Assembly: GCF_000730245.1 (NCBI RefSeq)
Contig: NZ_CP004403.1
Coordinates: 682,001-746,000 of the forward strand
Direction: 5' to 3'
DNA from: an endosymbiont of Acanthamoeba sp. UWC8
GTDB taxonomy: Bacteria; Pseudomonadota; Alphaproteobacteria; Rickettsiales; Midichloriaceae
DNA: 64,000 nucleotides
Shown: positions 10,156-19,297 of the stretch, one piece after another
Layout: every line of letters starts with the position of its first letter
Numbering within the stretch: position 1 is the stretch's first letter
The notes under the pieces: generated by a model
The model's input: the letters and a program-made list of their open reading frames with translations, nothing else
Databases searched by the model: none
Told to the model about the DNA's origin: nothing
Translations under genes and position numbers: made by a program

Positions 10156-11450
10156 GAAGCAGGTGCCTTCCCTGCTGCTTGCGATGCTGGTTGAGAATTA
10201 GTTAAAATAGCCTCGGCGTTTTGATTAGAAAGTCCTTTAACATTTTGCATAGAAGTATTAGTTATTTTAAGCCCGTCAACTTTAATGCCGTTTAATATAG
10301 CTAAATCTAAATTACTGCTATATATACGAGCACCCGACAAATTAGAAAATGATAAATCTACTTTTTCCATATAAGTTGAATTTATTATAGCGTCTTTTAA
10401 TATAGTATTATTCAATTTCGCATTAGTTAAAATAGAATCGGATAAGTTAATTGCCGTTAAATTTGAACCTCCGAAGTCAGCATTATTCAATATAGATTTA
10501 GTAAAATTGCTCTTAACCAGACTGGCATTTTTAAAAATAGTATCTTCTAAATTTGATTTAGAGAACTTACTTTCTAAAATTATCGAATTGCTAAAATCAG
10601 CTGCTTCCCCATATATTTTAGTTAAATTTGATTTTAAAATATTGCTGCGTTGAAAATTTGCAAAAAATAAAACCGAGTTACTAAGGTTAGTGTTATTAAT
10701 TTTAGTATTAGATAAATCTGCGGAATATAAGTTAGTTTTTTGCCAATCGGCATTTTTTAAATGTATATTAGATAATGTTGCATATTTGAATTTCGCTTCA
10801 GATGCTTTGCTGTTGCTGAAATCACTGCCTGTAAAATCACTATAGGAGAAATCGGCATGATTTAAAGCTGCTTCTTCAAAATCAGCACCTTTAAAATTTG
10901 CTTTATTACCGATTGCTCCTACCAAATCTGCTTTATAGAATTTAGCTTCTTCAGCATAAACCGAGTTAAAGCTGGCTTTTTTAAGTTCAGCTTTGGAAAA
11001 ATTAGCAACTGCTAAGCTCGCCTCATCAAAAATAACTCTTTCAGCCTTTGCGTTTCTAAAATCAGATTCTTCCAAATATGCATTTTTAAAGTTGCAATCA
11101 GTTAATACCGAATTAGCAAAATTTGCCCTTAATAATTGAGCATTAGAGAAATCAAGCCCTGATAAATCCAATCCTGATAAATTAGTGCCTAAGTCCTGAG
11201 TAATTTTAATAGGCTCCTGTTTATCTCTTTGCTTATCTAAATAGCTTTCAATTACTTTACGAGTAAGATTGGATTTAACAACTTTAACTTCCTCTATTTT
11301 CCTATCGCTTGAAGAAGAGCTGATTTCTCCTATAATATCATCAAACTCTTGTAATATATTAGAATCGTTTGCTTCTTGGCTATAAGCATTAACTGAAAAT
11401 ATATTTGCTGCAACAAATATTGCTCTAAAAGCTAAGCTTTTGATATTCAT
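10152..11450 (-). CDS. Secreted pentapeptide-repeat protein
   Basis: A 432-residue protein with a signal peptide (about 1-23, hydrophobic core, likely cleavage near NAYSQ). A Ser/Asp-rich linker follows, and from about residue 90 to 405 there is an almost unbroken run of about 60 pentapeptides of the A(N/D)(L/F)xx type, with F or L at the centre. Such repeats fold as a right-handed quadrilateral beta helix. No other domain is visible; the tail is Ala/Ser/Gln-rich. The substrate or partner is unknown: some family members mimic DNA, others are surface or secreted proteins. It ends 4 bases inside the convergent pepP (stops overlap at 10152-10155). Sec export to the periplasm or beyond is inferred. 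Confidence 0.88.
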   Translation of the reverse strand: MNIKSLAFRAIFVAANIFSVNAYSQEANDSNILQEFDDIIGEISSSSSDRKIEEVKVVKSNLTRKVIESYLDKQRDKQEPIKITQDLGTNLSGLDLSGLDFSNAQLLRANFANSVLTDCNFKNAYLEESDFRNAKAERVIFDEASLAVANFSKAELKKASFNSVYAEEAKFYKADLVGAIGNKANFKGADFEEAALNHADFSYSDFTGSDFSNSKASEAKFKYATLSNIHLKNADWQKTNLYSADLSNTKINNTNLSNSVLFFANFQRSNILKSNLTKIYGEAADFSNSIILESKFSKSNLEDTIFKNASLVKSNFTKSILNNADFGGSNLTAINLSDSILTNAKLNNTILKDAIINSTYMEKVDLSFSNLSGARIYSSNLDLAILNGIKVDGLKITNTSMQNVKGLSNQNAEAILTNSQPASQAAGKAPAS

Positions 11451-11471
11451 CGAATTTAACTTAAAAATCTA

Positions 11472-12482
11472 TTATAAATACTTTTGTACAAGTTCTTCGG
11501 CGATTTGTACAGCATTTAAAGCAGCCCCTTTTCTTAAATTATCACAAACTACCCACATATTAAGAGCGTTAGGGTGAGTAAGATCTCTTCTTATTCTGGA
11601 AACGAATACGGCGGTTTCGCCTGCAGCTTCTATAGGCGTTATATAATGATTATCCTCAGGATTATCTATAACCAATACTCCGTCGGCTTCATTTAATGCT
11701 TCTCTTGCTTCTTCAGTGGTAATGCTGTTTTCAAACTCTACATATACGGATTCCGAATGCCCGACAAACACCGGCACTCTTACACAAGTTGCCGAAAGCA
11801 GAATAGAGGGATCTAAAATCTTCTTTATTTCGTCATGCATTTTCCATTCTTCTCTAGTGTAATCATCTTCTACAAATTCATCAATATGAGGGATTATATT
11901 AAATGCAATACTTTTAGGCAAAACGTTTGCCGGAACATGAGCGTTCATATATTTTGCCTTAGTTTGTCTAAACAACTCATCCATTGCGTTCTTGCCTGCT
12001 CCTGATACCGACTGATAGGTAGAAACTATTACCCGCTTTATTTTCGCACATGCATGCAATGGCTTCAACGCAACAACCAACTGAATTATTGAGCAATTAG
12101 GATTAGCAATAATATTTTTCTTATGAAAATCTTTTAGATCATCAATGTTTACTTCCGGAACAATAAGCGGAACCTCAGTATCCATTCTAAAGTAAGATGA
12201 ATTATCAATTACTATGCACCCACTCTTTGCAGCAATATCGGCATATTTTTTTGCTACCTCAGAACCTGCGGAAAAGAGCGCAATATCGGTTCCCGTGAAA
12301 TCATAACCTTCAAGAGCTTGAACTTCTAATATTTCATCTCCGAAGCTAAGTTTTTTACCCCTCGACTTTTGTGAAGCTAGGGCAACTATTTCATTTACCG
12401 GAAATTCTCTATCAGATAAACACTTAAGCATTTCCCTCCCGACGTTACCCGTGGCTCCGACAACTGCTACTTTAAACGACAT
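11472..12482 (-). CDS. asd: Aspartate-semialdehyde dehydrogenase
   Basis: Reduces aspartyl-4-phosphate to aspartate-4-semialdehyde, the branch point to diaminopimelate, threonine and methionine. The product has the NADP-binding motif GATGNVG near the start, the active-site Cys in NPNCSIIQ, and the SVSGAGK loop. The open frame extends to a TTG at 12494, but ATG 12482 is preferred: GGAG lies 6 bases before it and the family starts at this point (MSFKVAVVGATG). That gives 336 residues. With dapD and dapE in the same window it supports de novo diaminopimelate synthesis for peptidoglycan. Confidence 0.96.
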   Translation of the reverse strand: MSFKVAVVGATGNVGREMLKCLSDREFPVNEIVALASQKSRGKKLSFGDEILEVQALEGYDFTGTDIALFSAGSEVAKKYADIAAKSGCIVIDNSSYFRMDTEVPLIVPEVNIDDLKDFHKKNIIANPNCSIIQLVVALKPLHACAKIKRVIVSTYQSVSGAGKNAMDELFRQTKAKYMNAHVPANVLPKSIAFNIIPHIDEFVEDDYTREEWKMHDEIKKILDPSILLSATCVRVPVFVGHSESVYVEFENSITTEEAREALNEADGVLVIDNPEDNHYITPIEAAGETAVFVSRIRRDLTHPNALNMWVVCDNLRKGAALNAVQIAEELVQKYL

Positions 12483-12684
12483 ACTTAGCTCCAAATGCTT
12501 AAATTTTAGCCCGAATTGTAGTATAAAACTTACTTTTTACAACAAAGAAATGTGAGTGGCAAAAAACGGACAATAAAATCATAATTATAAATTCAGTAAA
12601 AATATTAATTATATGTAAATAATTATAGATATCTTACTATAGGAGAATATAATAATTTTAATTAAACAAAATTTGGTATTGGTA

Positions 12685-13086
12685 ATGACCGAAGCTAAAA
12701 TCAATGTAAATTCAAATATTAATATTTATGCAAATGATAATGAATTTGATTCTTCTTTAGAGTCGGAAATTATTCTCGGTATCAATACCCTATCCGAGCT
12801 TGAAGTCATTAACAATGTAAAAGCTTTTCTTCTTCGTACCGGTAGATTCTCTCCGGAGATAATTGAAGAATCCATGTTAAAAGCAATTGAAACTTACAAA
12901 CCGAGTAGCCTTGAAGAACTTTTATCTAAGGAAAATTTATTATATCGGGAAGAAGATTTAGCTTCGGCTTACAAGGGTCGATTAACCATAAAAGAAATGA
13001 TGGAAGATTTTGATGAAAAATATGGAGATAATTTTCAAGACACTATAGATCCTGATATTCATTGGGAATTTTACGAACCTTGCTAA
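12685..13086 (+). CDS. Small acidic protein, unknown function
   Basis: A 133-residue acidic protein from ATG 12685 (TTG codons at 12673 and 12679 are in frame upstream, and no start has a good Shine-Dalgarno at the usual distance). A TATAAT at 12648-12653 could be its -10 element, which would leave a short leader. The N-terminus is Asn-rich, followed by a predicted helical, Glu/Leu-rich body and a C-terminus ending in aromatic and acidic residues (HWEFYEPC). No signal peptide, membrane segment or known motif is visible. It stands alone between divergent asd and the convergent HELAH gene. The function is unknown. Confidence 0.6.
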   Translation: MTEAKINVNSNINIYANDNEFDSSLESEIILGINTLSELEVINNVKAFLLRTGRFSPEIIEESMLKAIETYKPSSLEELLSKENLLYREEDLASAYKGRLTIKEMMEDFDEKYGDNFQDTIDPDIHWEFYEPC

Positions 13087-13106
13087 ACCTCAGCAAATAT
13101 ATCCCT

Positions 13107-13928
13107 CTAACCGAAAGGATTGCTTTTTATTGACTTAACCGCCCTACCCCAAGCAGGCTTGTTAGGGTTCTCATGGATTGAATTATGCTTAGTTTCAGTC
13201 CATTTAGGCTTAATCTCTTCTAAAGGCTTTATATATTCTTTGCTTTTAGTTGCAATATTAAAATTAATCTTTGAATTTATAGTATTATAAAAATCTCCGG
13301 CTAAAAACTTTACCGTATTATCAAAAAACTGATATATCTCCTGCATATTATAGCCATATTGAGCACCAAACCCCGCTACTTCCTTTGCACTAGCTACCAG
13401 CTGAAAAAATCGCGCAAACCATTCAGAAATTTTATGCGCTGCGGGATAATTTTCCACCTCACTAACCATAATTTGCTTTATAGCGGCTCGCAGTGAAACA
13501 TTATTTGAATTATGAATTTTTAAATCTAGGCTTATTTTATCCGCAAATGGTTGAATAGAAGTAAAATCCCCTTCTCCTTCCAACATATGCGCAAGTTCAT
13601 GTACAATTACATCAGCGGATATTTTTTTTATTGTTATCACATAATTTTTTTCCGACTTAATTTTATTTAAAACCTTATTAAATGAGCTGCCTTCAATTGT
13701 TCTGCAATTACCCTCATCAAGTTCGAAAAACCTTCTGTCATACACATTAAAGCTCAGCCTACCTTTCATGCATAATGTAGTAACTAAATCAAACATATGT
13801 TTAAATACTTCATACTGATAAAGCTTCTTAACCTCGGCCATGAACCTGGTCATATTTAAACTATTTTCAGCTTTGGTGTTCAGTTCGATTATTTCAAGCG
13901 GGGTTTTATTAATGATCGGTAGATTCAT
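13107..13928 (-). CDS. Putative zinc metalloprotease with HELAH motif
   Basis: A 273-residue protein I cannot place in a named family. Residues 110-114 are HELAH within an ILE/VAL-rich helix (ADVIVHELAHML), and a Glu at 169 follows in a helix (SEWFARFFQ), a spacing that could supply the third zinc ligand of a gluzincin. No signal peptide or membrane segment is seen. The C-terminal 50 residues are basic and Pro/Asn-rich, probably unfolded. It follows a secreted small protein (stop at 13933) with only four bases between them, so they form an operon. A protease acting on bacterial or host proteins is an inference from the motif alone. Confidence 0.6.
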   Translation of the reverse strand: MNLPIINKTPLEIIELNTKAENSLNMTRFMAEVKKLYQYEVFKHMFDLVTTLCMKGRLSFNVYDRRFFELDEGNCRTIEGSSFNKVLNKIKSEKNYVITIKKISADVIVHELAHMLEGEGDFTSIQPFADKISLDLKIHNSNNVSLRAAIKQIMVSEVENYPAAHKISEWFARFFQLVASAKEVAGFGAQYGYNMQEIYQFFDNTVKFLAGDFYNTINSKINFNIATKSKEYIKPLEEIKPKWTETKHNSIHENPNKPAWGRAVKSIKSNPFG

Positions 13929-13932
13929 AAAC

Positions 13933-14484
13933 TTATTTTATAATAATTTTTTCAATACAATTCATTCCTGAGATTATCGGGGTAGCTACAGCACGCAATA
14001 AGCTTATATTGCAGTTAGTTGCCGCCTTAGCTTTAACTCTCTGATTCTTTCCTCTCTGGGTACGATCAGGTATAACCGTAATTGAGGACTCATCAACACT
14101 TATTGAAACCACTGCCGACAACCCGTCTTCAGCCAGCTTAAAAGAATCTACTTTTGCTTGATAATTAATTGATAGTACGGATTTACTGATTCTTATCAAA
14201 TACGCTATATATTCTTCTCTGCTTCTGTTTATAATGCCCCTTTCGGTTTTATCAGGCAAGGTGGAATCTACTCCGGTTATCTGATAGATAAACCTTGCTT
14301 CAGTGTCAGCATAATAGCTAAAAAAGCGTTTTATTTTAGCAGCATCCTGAGTAGAAAGAACCGCATACATATCCATCACCAGCTTTTCTGCACTATCTTT
14401 ATTTAAAGAAGACGCATAAGCTTTAGAATATGCCGCTTGAGATACCACTATTATCAACAAAAAAACTAATAAGCTTTTTTTCAT
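13933..14484 (-). CDS. Secreted NTF2-like small protein
   Basis: A 183-residue product with a clear signal peptide (residues 1-25, MKKSLL start, cleavage near AYA-SS). The mature part begins with a helix (SAEKLVMDMYAVLSTQDAAKIKRFFSYYAD) and continues with alternating strands, a layout like NTF2/SnoaL-type cone folds that bind small hydrophobic ligands; this is a fold guess, not a family match. Two Cys near the C-terminus could form a disulfide. It is the first gene of an operon with the HELAH gene (gap of 4 bases) and is divergent from the ABC exporter gene. The role is unknown, location periplasmic. Confidence 0.6.
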   Translation of the reverse strand: MKKSLLVFLLIIVVSQAAYSKAYASSLNKDSAEKLVMDMYAVLSTQDAAKIKRFFSYYADTEARFIYQITGVDSTLPDKTERGIINRSREEYIAYLIRISKSVLSINYQAKVDSFKLAEDGLSAVVSISVDESSITVIPDRTQRGKNQRVKAKAATNCNISLLRAVATPIISGMNCIEKIIIK

Positions 14485-14632
14485 ATATTGTTTAGAGTTA
14501 AGTCTACTTAATATAATGCGCTAAGAGTAGTAAAAAGGTCAATTTATTTTATAATTTTATTGCATATAGGCCTGATAAAGTATATGTTGGCCTTTAAATT
14601 TTAATATTATTTTTTTACTGATTGCATGAAAG

Positions 14633-16414
14633 ATGTATAAAATACCGACAAAATTTTTTAACTTTTTATGGTTTTTCATTAAGAAACAACCGATCGGTTT
14701 TATAATTATTACTCTTACCTCACTGGTAAATGCAATTTCAAGCACAGTGTGGCCTTATGTTACAGGCAATTTAGTCGATGCTTTCGTTGATTACTCCGGC
14801 TCTATGGAAGGTGCATTTGAAGCCCTGAAAAAACCTATTATTATTGCATTTTGTTTTTGGATAGTTATTGAGCTTTTATCCCGAATCAGGGGGTTCTCAT
14901 TATCAGCCGTCATGCCTAAATTTCAGGCGGCAATCAGATTAAGCGCTTTTAAATACGTGAGCCAGCACTCACATGCTTATTTTGTTAGTAATTATGTCGG
15001 AGGGATAGCAAACAGAATATCCGACCTCCCGCGCGGCGCACAAATGGTGGTTGATGTTTTAATTACCATCTTTATCCCGGTATTGGTTGCAATAATAATC
15101 TCCTGCTCCTTTTTCTTTTCGGTTAATCCTTATTTATGTTTAGTGCTGTCTACCTGGCTCGGGTTACATTTACTTATTTTATTCTTTATGTGCAAAAAAG
15201 CTGCTAGCCTTTCTCGCACCCAATCGGAAGCCAGAACTTATCTACAGGGTAAGATAGTCGATACTATCAGCAATCATCTTAATGTAAGATTATTTACCCA
15301 TCACAAACATGAAGAAGAAAAAATAAATGAAATTTCCGATGATGAAAAAGATAAACTTAAAGCCACTCTCCATTATGTTGAAATAATTAAATTAGTTTTA
15401 GGGGTGATGGGAATTTTTTGGATGGTAGTATTATTTTCTACTACTTTTAAATTTTGGAGTAGTGGGATTATCACGATCGGTGAGGTGGTGTTAGTAATTA
15501 ATTCTACATTAAATTTAATGGCGCAAATGGGTGTTGCCGCTGAAGAAATGACTTATCTAATTAGAGAAATTGGAGTTTGTCAGCAAGCCCTCAGAATCTT
15601 CCAAGATCCGGTAACTATTACTGATGTCCCTAATGCAACCAAATTAAAAGTTAAAAACGGCACTATTAAGTTTGAAAATGTTAACTTCAGGTATCGTCAT
15701 AATGAAAATATGTTTTATGATCAGTCTTTAACTATACGGGGGGGACAAAAAGTCGGGCTGGTAGGGTTTTCAGGCAGTGGTAAAACAACTTTTGCCAACC
15801 TTATTTTAAGATTATATGAGATTGATTCAGGAAAAATTACCATTGATGATCAGGATATAACCCAAGTTACCGCTAAATCTTTAAGAAAAAATATTTCATT
15901 TATTCCGCAGGATCCGATTTTATTCCACCGGACGGTAATTGATAATATTAAATACGGAAATATTCGCGCAACCGATGAAGAAGTAATTGAAGCAGCTAAA
16001 AAGGCCGGTTGCCATGAGTTTATTCTCGGCCTGGATGAAGGATATAATACTACCGTCGGAGAAAGGGGCACTAAACTATCGGGCGGGCAAAGACAAAGAA
16101 TAGCAATCGCACGGGCAATATTAAAAGATGCGCCAATTGTAATTATGGATGAAGCAACTTCAGCCCTGGATTCGGTAATGGAAAGACAGATCAGAGAAAG
16201 CTTAAAATACTTAATGGAAGGGAAAACTACTCTTATTATAGCGCATAGACTTTCAACATTGTTACATGTAGATAGAATCCTCGTATTCGACAGGGGGCAG
16301 ATACTTGAAGACGGCTCTCATACCGAGCTCTTAAGTCACAAAGGTCATTACTCTTTATTGTGGAGCTTACAGCAAGACGGGCTGTTACCTGATATGAATA
16401 AAAAAACTGAATAA
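14633..16414 (+). CDS. ABC exporter, MsbA-like (fused membrane and ATPase domains)
   Basis: A 593-residue half-transporter that works as a homodimer in the inner membrane. Residues 15-310 carry six hydrophobic segments (type I exporter domain). The ATPase domain (about 345-585) has Walker A GFSGSGKTT, the signature LSGGQRQR, Walker B VIMDEATSALD and the switch His (IIAHRLS). The substrate could be lipid A core, as for MsbA, or another lipid or peptide; sequence alone does not decide. It is followed 8 bases later by fabD, so lipid synthesis and lipid export may share one transcript. Confidence 0.85.
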   Translation: MYKIPTKFFNFLWFFIKKQPIGFIIITLTSLVNAISSTVWPYVTGNLVDAFVDYSGSMEGAFEALKKPIIIAFCFWIVIELLSRIRGFSLSAVMPKFQAAIRLSAFKYVSQHSHAYFVSNYVGGIANRISDLPRGAQMVVDVLITIFIPVLVAIIISCSFFFSVNPYLCLVLSTWLGLHLLILFFMCKKAASLSRTQSEARTYLQGKIVDTISNHLNVRLFTHHKHEEEKINEISDDEKDKLKATLHYVEIIKLVLGVMGIFWMVVLFSTTFKFWSSGIITIGEVVLVINSTLNLMAQMGVAAEEMTYLIREIGVCQQALRIFQDPVTITDVPNATKLKVKNGTIKFENVNFRYRHNENMFYDQSLTIRGGQKVGLVGFSGSGKTTFANLILRLYEIDSGKITIDDQDITQVTAKSLRKNISFIPQDPILFHRTVIDNIKYGNIRATDEEVIEAAKKAGCHEFILGLDEGYNTTVGERGTKLSGGQRQRIAIARAILKDAPIVIMDEATSALDSVMERQIRESLKYLMEGKTTLIIAHRLSTLLHVDRILVFDRGQILEDGSHTELLSHKGHYSLLWSLQQDGLLPDMNKKTE

Positions 16415-16422
16415 GGGTTGAA

Positions 16423-17361
16423 ATGAGAACTGCACTTTTATTTCCCGGCCAAGGTTCACAGAGCATTGGAATGGGTAAAGAACTTTATGATACATTCTTA
16501 GAAGCTAAAGAAGTATTCCAGGAAGTCGATCAAGCTTTAAAGCAAAACCTCTCTAAAATTATATTTGAAGGCGATCAGGAAACCTTAACCTTGACTTCAA
16601 ATACTCAACCTGCCCTCATGACGGTTTCAATTGCCGTCATGAGAGTATTGGAAAAGCAAGGCAAGTTAAATATATCAAAAGATATCTCCGCAAGCGCCGG
16701 CCATTCCTTAGGAGAATATTCAGCTCTTGCAGCAGCTAAGTCTTTCAGCTTAACCAATACTGCACAGCTGTTAAGAACGAGAGGCAATGCAATGCAGGAA
16801 AGCGTTCCATACGGAAAAGGCGGCATGGTTGCGCTGCTTGGAACCGAGATAGAACAAGCTGAAAGCATTTCCAAAGAAGCTAATAATTTCGGAATTTGTA
16901 ATATTGCCAATGATAACGGCGCCGGGCAAATTGTTTTAAGCGGCGAGATCTCAGCAATGAATTACATTCTAGAAAACTATAAAATCTTTGGAATAAAGCG
17001 AGCTGTCAAGCTCCCTGTCAGTGCTCCGTTCCATTCGGACTTAATGAAAAATGCCGAAAAAATTATGGATCAGGCATTATCAGCATCTGAGATTAATTTA
17101 CCCCTCATTCCGATAATAGCTAACATTTCGGTTAAAGCCTATTCATCTACCGTAGAAATAAAAGAAAATTTGGTTAAACAAGTTTGCGGAAGAGTAAGGT
17201 GGAGAGAAACCATGAACACTTTAGTTAATGACTATAAAATTGAACGTTTTATAGAGATCGGTTCAGGAAAAGTGCTAAGCACTATTGCAACTAAAATGTT
17301 TCCTGAGTATAAAGCTTTAAGCATATTATCCCTCCAAGATATAGAAGAATTTTTAAAGTAG
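16423..17361 (+). CDS. fabD: Malonyl-CoA:ACP transacylase
   Basis: Transfers malonyl from CoA to acyl carrier protein, supplying the extender unit of type II fatty acid synthesis in the cytoplasm. The 312-residue enzyme has the typical N-terminal FPGQGSQ, the catalytic Ser in GHSLGEYSAL (about residue 92), the Arg in the LLRTRGNAMQ segment and the His in SAPFHSDLM. Length and order are normal. It lies 8 bases after the ABC exporter and 12 bases before fabG. Confidence 0.98.
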   Translation: MRTALLFPGQGSQSIGMGKELYDTFLEAKEVFQEVDQALKQNLSKIIFEGDQETLTLTSNTQPALMTVSIAVMRVLEKQGKLNISKDISASAGHSLGEYSALAAAKSFSLTNTAQLLRTRGNAMQESVPYGKGGMVALLGTEIEQAESISKEANNFGICNIANDNGAGQIVLSGEISAMNYILENYKIFGIKRAVKLPVSAPFHSDLMKNAEKIMDQALSASEINLPLIPIIANISVKAYSSTVEIKENLVKQVCGRVRWRETMNTLVNDYKIERFIEIGSGKVLSTIATKMFPEYKALSILSLQDIEEFLK

Positions 17362-17373
17362 GAGAAACAAAAG

Positions 17374-18111
17374 ATGTTTAGCTTAAATAATAAAAAAGCT
17401 CTTGTCACGGGAGCAAGCGGCGGCATAGGCAAAGAAGTTGCAAAAAGCTTAGTTGAAGCCGGCGCAAGCGTAATTTTAACCGGTACCAGGGAACAAGCTT
17501 TAAAAGAAGCTTGCGAGTCCTTAGGGGATTCAGCGAATTATTTGGTAGCTAATCTTGGTGACTCCGATTCGTTATCCGGTTTATTCAATAAGGCTGAAGA
17601 AATGACGGGTGGTATTGATATCTTAGTTTGTAATGCGGGAATTACGAAGGATAATCTTACTATACGAATGAAGGATGAAGAATGGGAAGAAGTAATCAGG
17701 ATTAATTTAACCGCTACTTTTAAGCTTAATCAAGAAGCCCTAAAGAAAATGATGAAAAGAAGATTCGGCCGTATAATTAATATAACCTCGGTAGTCGGTT
17801 TTACCGGCAATTTCGGTCAAGCTAACTATTGCGCCTCTAAGGCAGGAGTAGTAGGGATGACTAAAGCAATTGCCATAGAATCAGCCACCAGGGGAATTAC
17901 GGTAAATTGTATTGCTCCGGGATTCATTGAAACTCCTATGACCGATGTTCTAAAAGATGAAGTCAAGCAGCAGATATTACAAAAAGTGCCGATGCAAAGA
18001 ATGGGGACACCTAAAGAAATTGCAAATGCAGTGCTGTTCCTCGCTTCCGAAGAAGCTTCTTATATCACGGGGAACACCCTGCATGTTAACGGCGGCATGT
18101 ACCTGGCTTAA
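17374..18111 (+). CDS. fabG: 3-oxoacyl-ACP reductase
   Basis: Reduces 3-ketoacyl-ACP with NADPH in fatty acid elongation. The 245-residue short-chain dehydrogenase has TGASGGIGKE (residues 9-18), the NAG strand (LVCNAGITKDN), catalytic Ser-Tyr-Lys (ITSVVGF ... NYCASKAG) and the family ending YITGNTLHVNGGMYLA. A strong Shine-Dalgarno, TAGGAG, is 9 bases before the ATG. It shares an operon with fabD; the zapE start lies 4 bases beyond its stop. Confidence 0.98.
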   Translation: MFSLNNKKALVTGASGGIGKEVAKSLVEAGASVILTGTREQALKEACESLGDSANYLVANLGDSDSLSGLFNKAEEMTGGIDILVCNAGITKDNLTIRMKDEEWEEVIRINLTATFKLNQEALKKMMKRRFGRIINITSVVGFTGNFGQANYCASKAGVVGMTKAIAIESATRGITVNCIAPGFIETPMTDVLKDEVKQQILQKVPMQRMGTPKEIANAVLFLASEEASYITGNTLHVNGGMYLA

Positions 18112-18115
18112 TTCC

Positions 18116-19237
18116 ATGGGATTCAACTTAAGAGAGTTATATAGTAATTTTATAAAAGATAAGGGATTAGAAAACGATCCCGGCCAATTTGAGTTGGTGA
18201 ATATATTAGATCAATATAAAACCTATCTTGAAACAAAAAACCAACCGCTTATAAAAAGAATTTTTTCTAAAGGCTCTCGAAATAAAGAAGAAAAAAAGAA
18301 AGGCATATATATTTACGGTGATGTAGGTAGAGGTAAATCCATGATCATGGATTTATTTTATAATAGCTTAATTTTAAAAAATAAACGGCGTATTCACTTT
18401 CATCAATTCATGCTTGATTTTCATAATGCCTTACATAAATATCGCATTAAAAATCAAAGTATAAGTAATAGTGATGATCAAGTAATTATGCTTGCCAAGC
18501 AAATTGCAAAAAAAGCCAAAGTTATCTGCTTAGATGAGTTGCAGGTAAATAACATAGCTGATGCTATGATTGTGGAGAGGTTATTCACTGCTATAATTAA
18601 CGAAGGAACCTTTATAGTTATTACCTCTAATCGTCATCCTGAAGAGTTGTTTAAAGACGGGTTGCAAAGAGAAAGATTCGTACCCTTTATAAATTTAATT
18701 AAGCAGAATTTTTTAATATTTCAACTTAACAATTTTAAAGATTATCGCCTGGATAAACTAACCTGTTTAGATAAGCTTTTTTTCTCCCCCTTAAATCAAG
18801 AAACGAAAAACCGAATTAACGAGATAATCGGCACTATTACCGGCAATAAAAAATTAGAGCGTAAGGAATTATTTATTGAAGATAATAAAATATTAAAGCT
18901 GGAAAGGACGTATGGAAATATAGCTGTTTTCACCTTTAATGAGTTATGTCTTATGCCGCTTGGCGCGATTGACTATTTTAAAATTGCGCAAAATTTTAAT
19001 ACGTTAGTTATTGAAGATATACCGGAGTTAACTAATGATAACCATAATGAAGCTTTAAGGTTTATTACTCTTATTGATTGCTTATATGAGAATCATACCC
19101 GCCTTATATGCTCCGCAGCAAATCCGATTGAGAAGATCTATAACGGTACCAGAAACCGCTTTGAATTTGATAGAACTATATCAAGGCTTACGGAAATGCA
19201 AAGCGCCGAGTATATCATGGCTCAGCAAAAGTCTTAG
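18116..19237 (+). CDS. zapE: AFG1-family ATPase / cell division protein ZapE
   Basis: A AAA-like ATPase family linked in bacteria to Z-ring stability under stress and in mitochondria to protein quality control. The in-frame opening extends upstream into fabG, but the first credible ATG is at 18116, 4 bases after the fabG stop, and the family starts here. The 373-residue product has Walker A YGDVGRGKSMIM, Walker B VICLDELQVNN, sensor region VITSNRHPEEL, and the C-terminal segments FNELCLMPLGAIDYF and LICSAANPIEK. Poor own ribosome binding site: translation probably depends on fabG. Confidence 0.92.
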   Translation: MGFNLRELYSNFIKDKGLENDPGQFELVNILDQYKTYLETKNQPLIKRIFSKGSRNKEEKKKGIYIYGDVGRGKSMIMDLFYNSLILKNKRRIHFHQFMLDFHNALHKYRIKNQSISNSDDQVIMLAKQIAKKAKVICLDELQVNNIADAMIVERLFTAIINEGTFIVITSNRHPEELFKDGLQRERFVPFINLIKQNFLIFQLNNFKDYRLDKLTCLDKLFFSPLNQETKNRINEIIGTITGNKKLERKELFIEDNKILKLERTYGNIAVFTFNELCLMPLGAIDYFKIAQNFNTLVIEDIPELTNDNHNEALRFITLIDCLYENHTRLICSAANPIEKIYNGTRNRFEFDRTISRLTEMQSAEYIMAQQKS

Positions 19238-19297
19238 GTTTAGTTCTTATCTTTAATAGACAAGCTTAAAAGTTCATTTTATACTTAAAGTTCATAT

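Noticed and set aside
12673-12684. TTG start codons for the small acidic protein
   Set aside because: TTG 12673 and 12679 have no ribosome site; ATG 12685 was preferred, though a rare start cannot be excluded.
17957-18115. Long in-frame extension of zapE inside fabG
   Set aside because: The extension lies wholly within the conserved 3' end of fabG, which is well-formed; ZapE family starts at the ATG at 18116.
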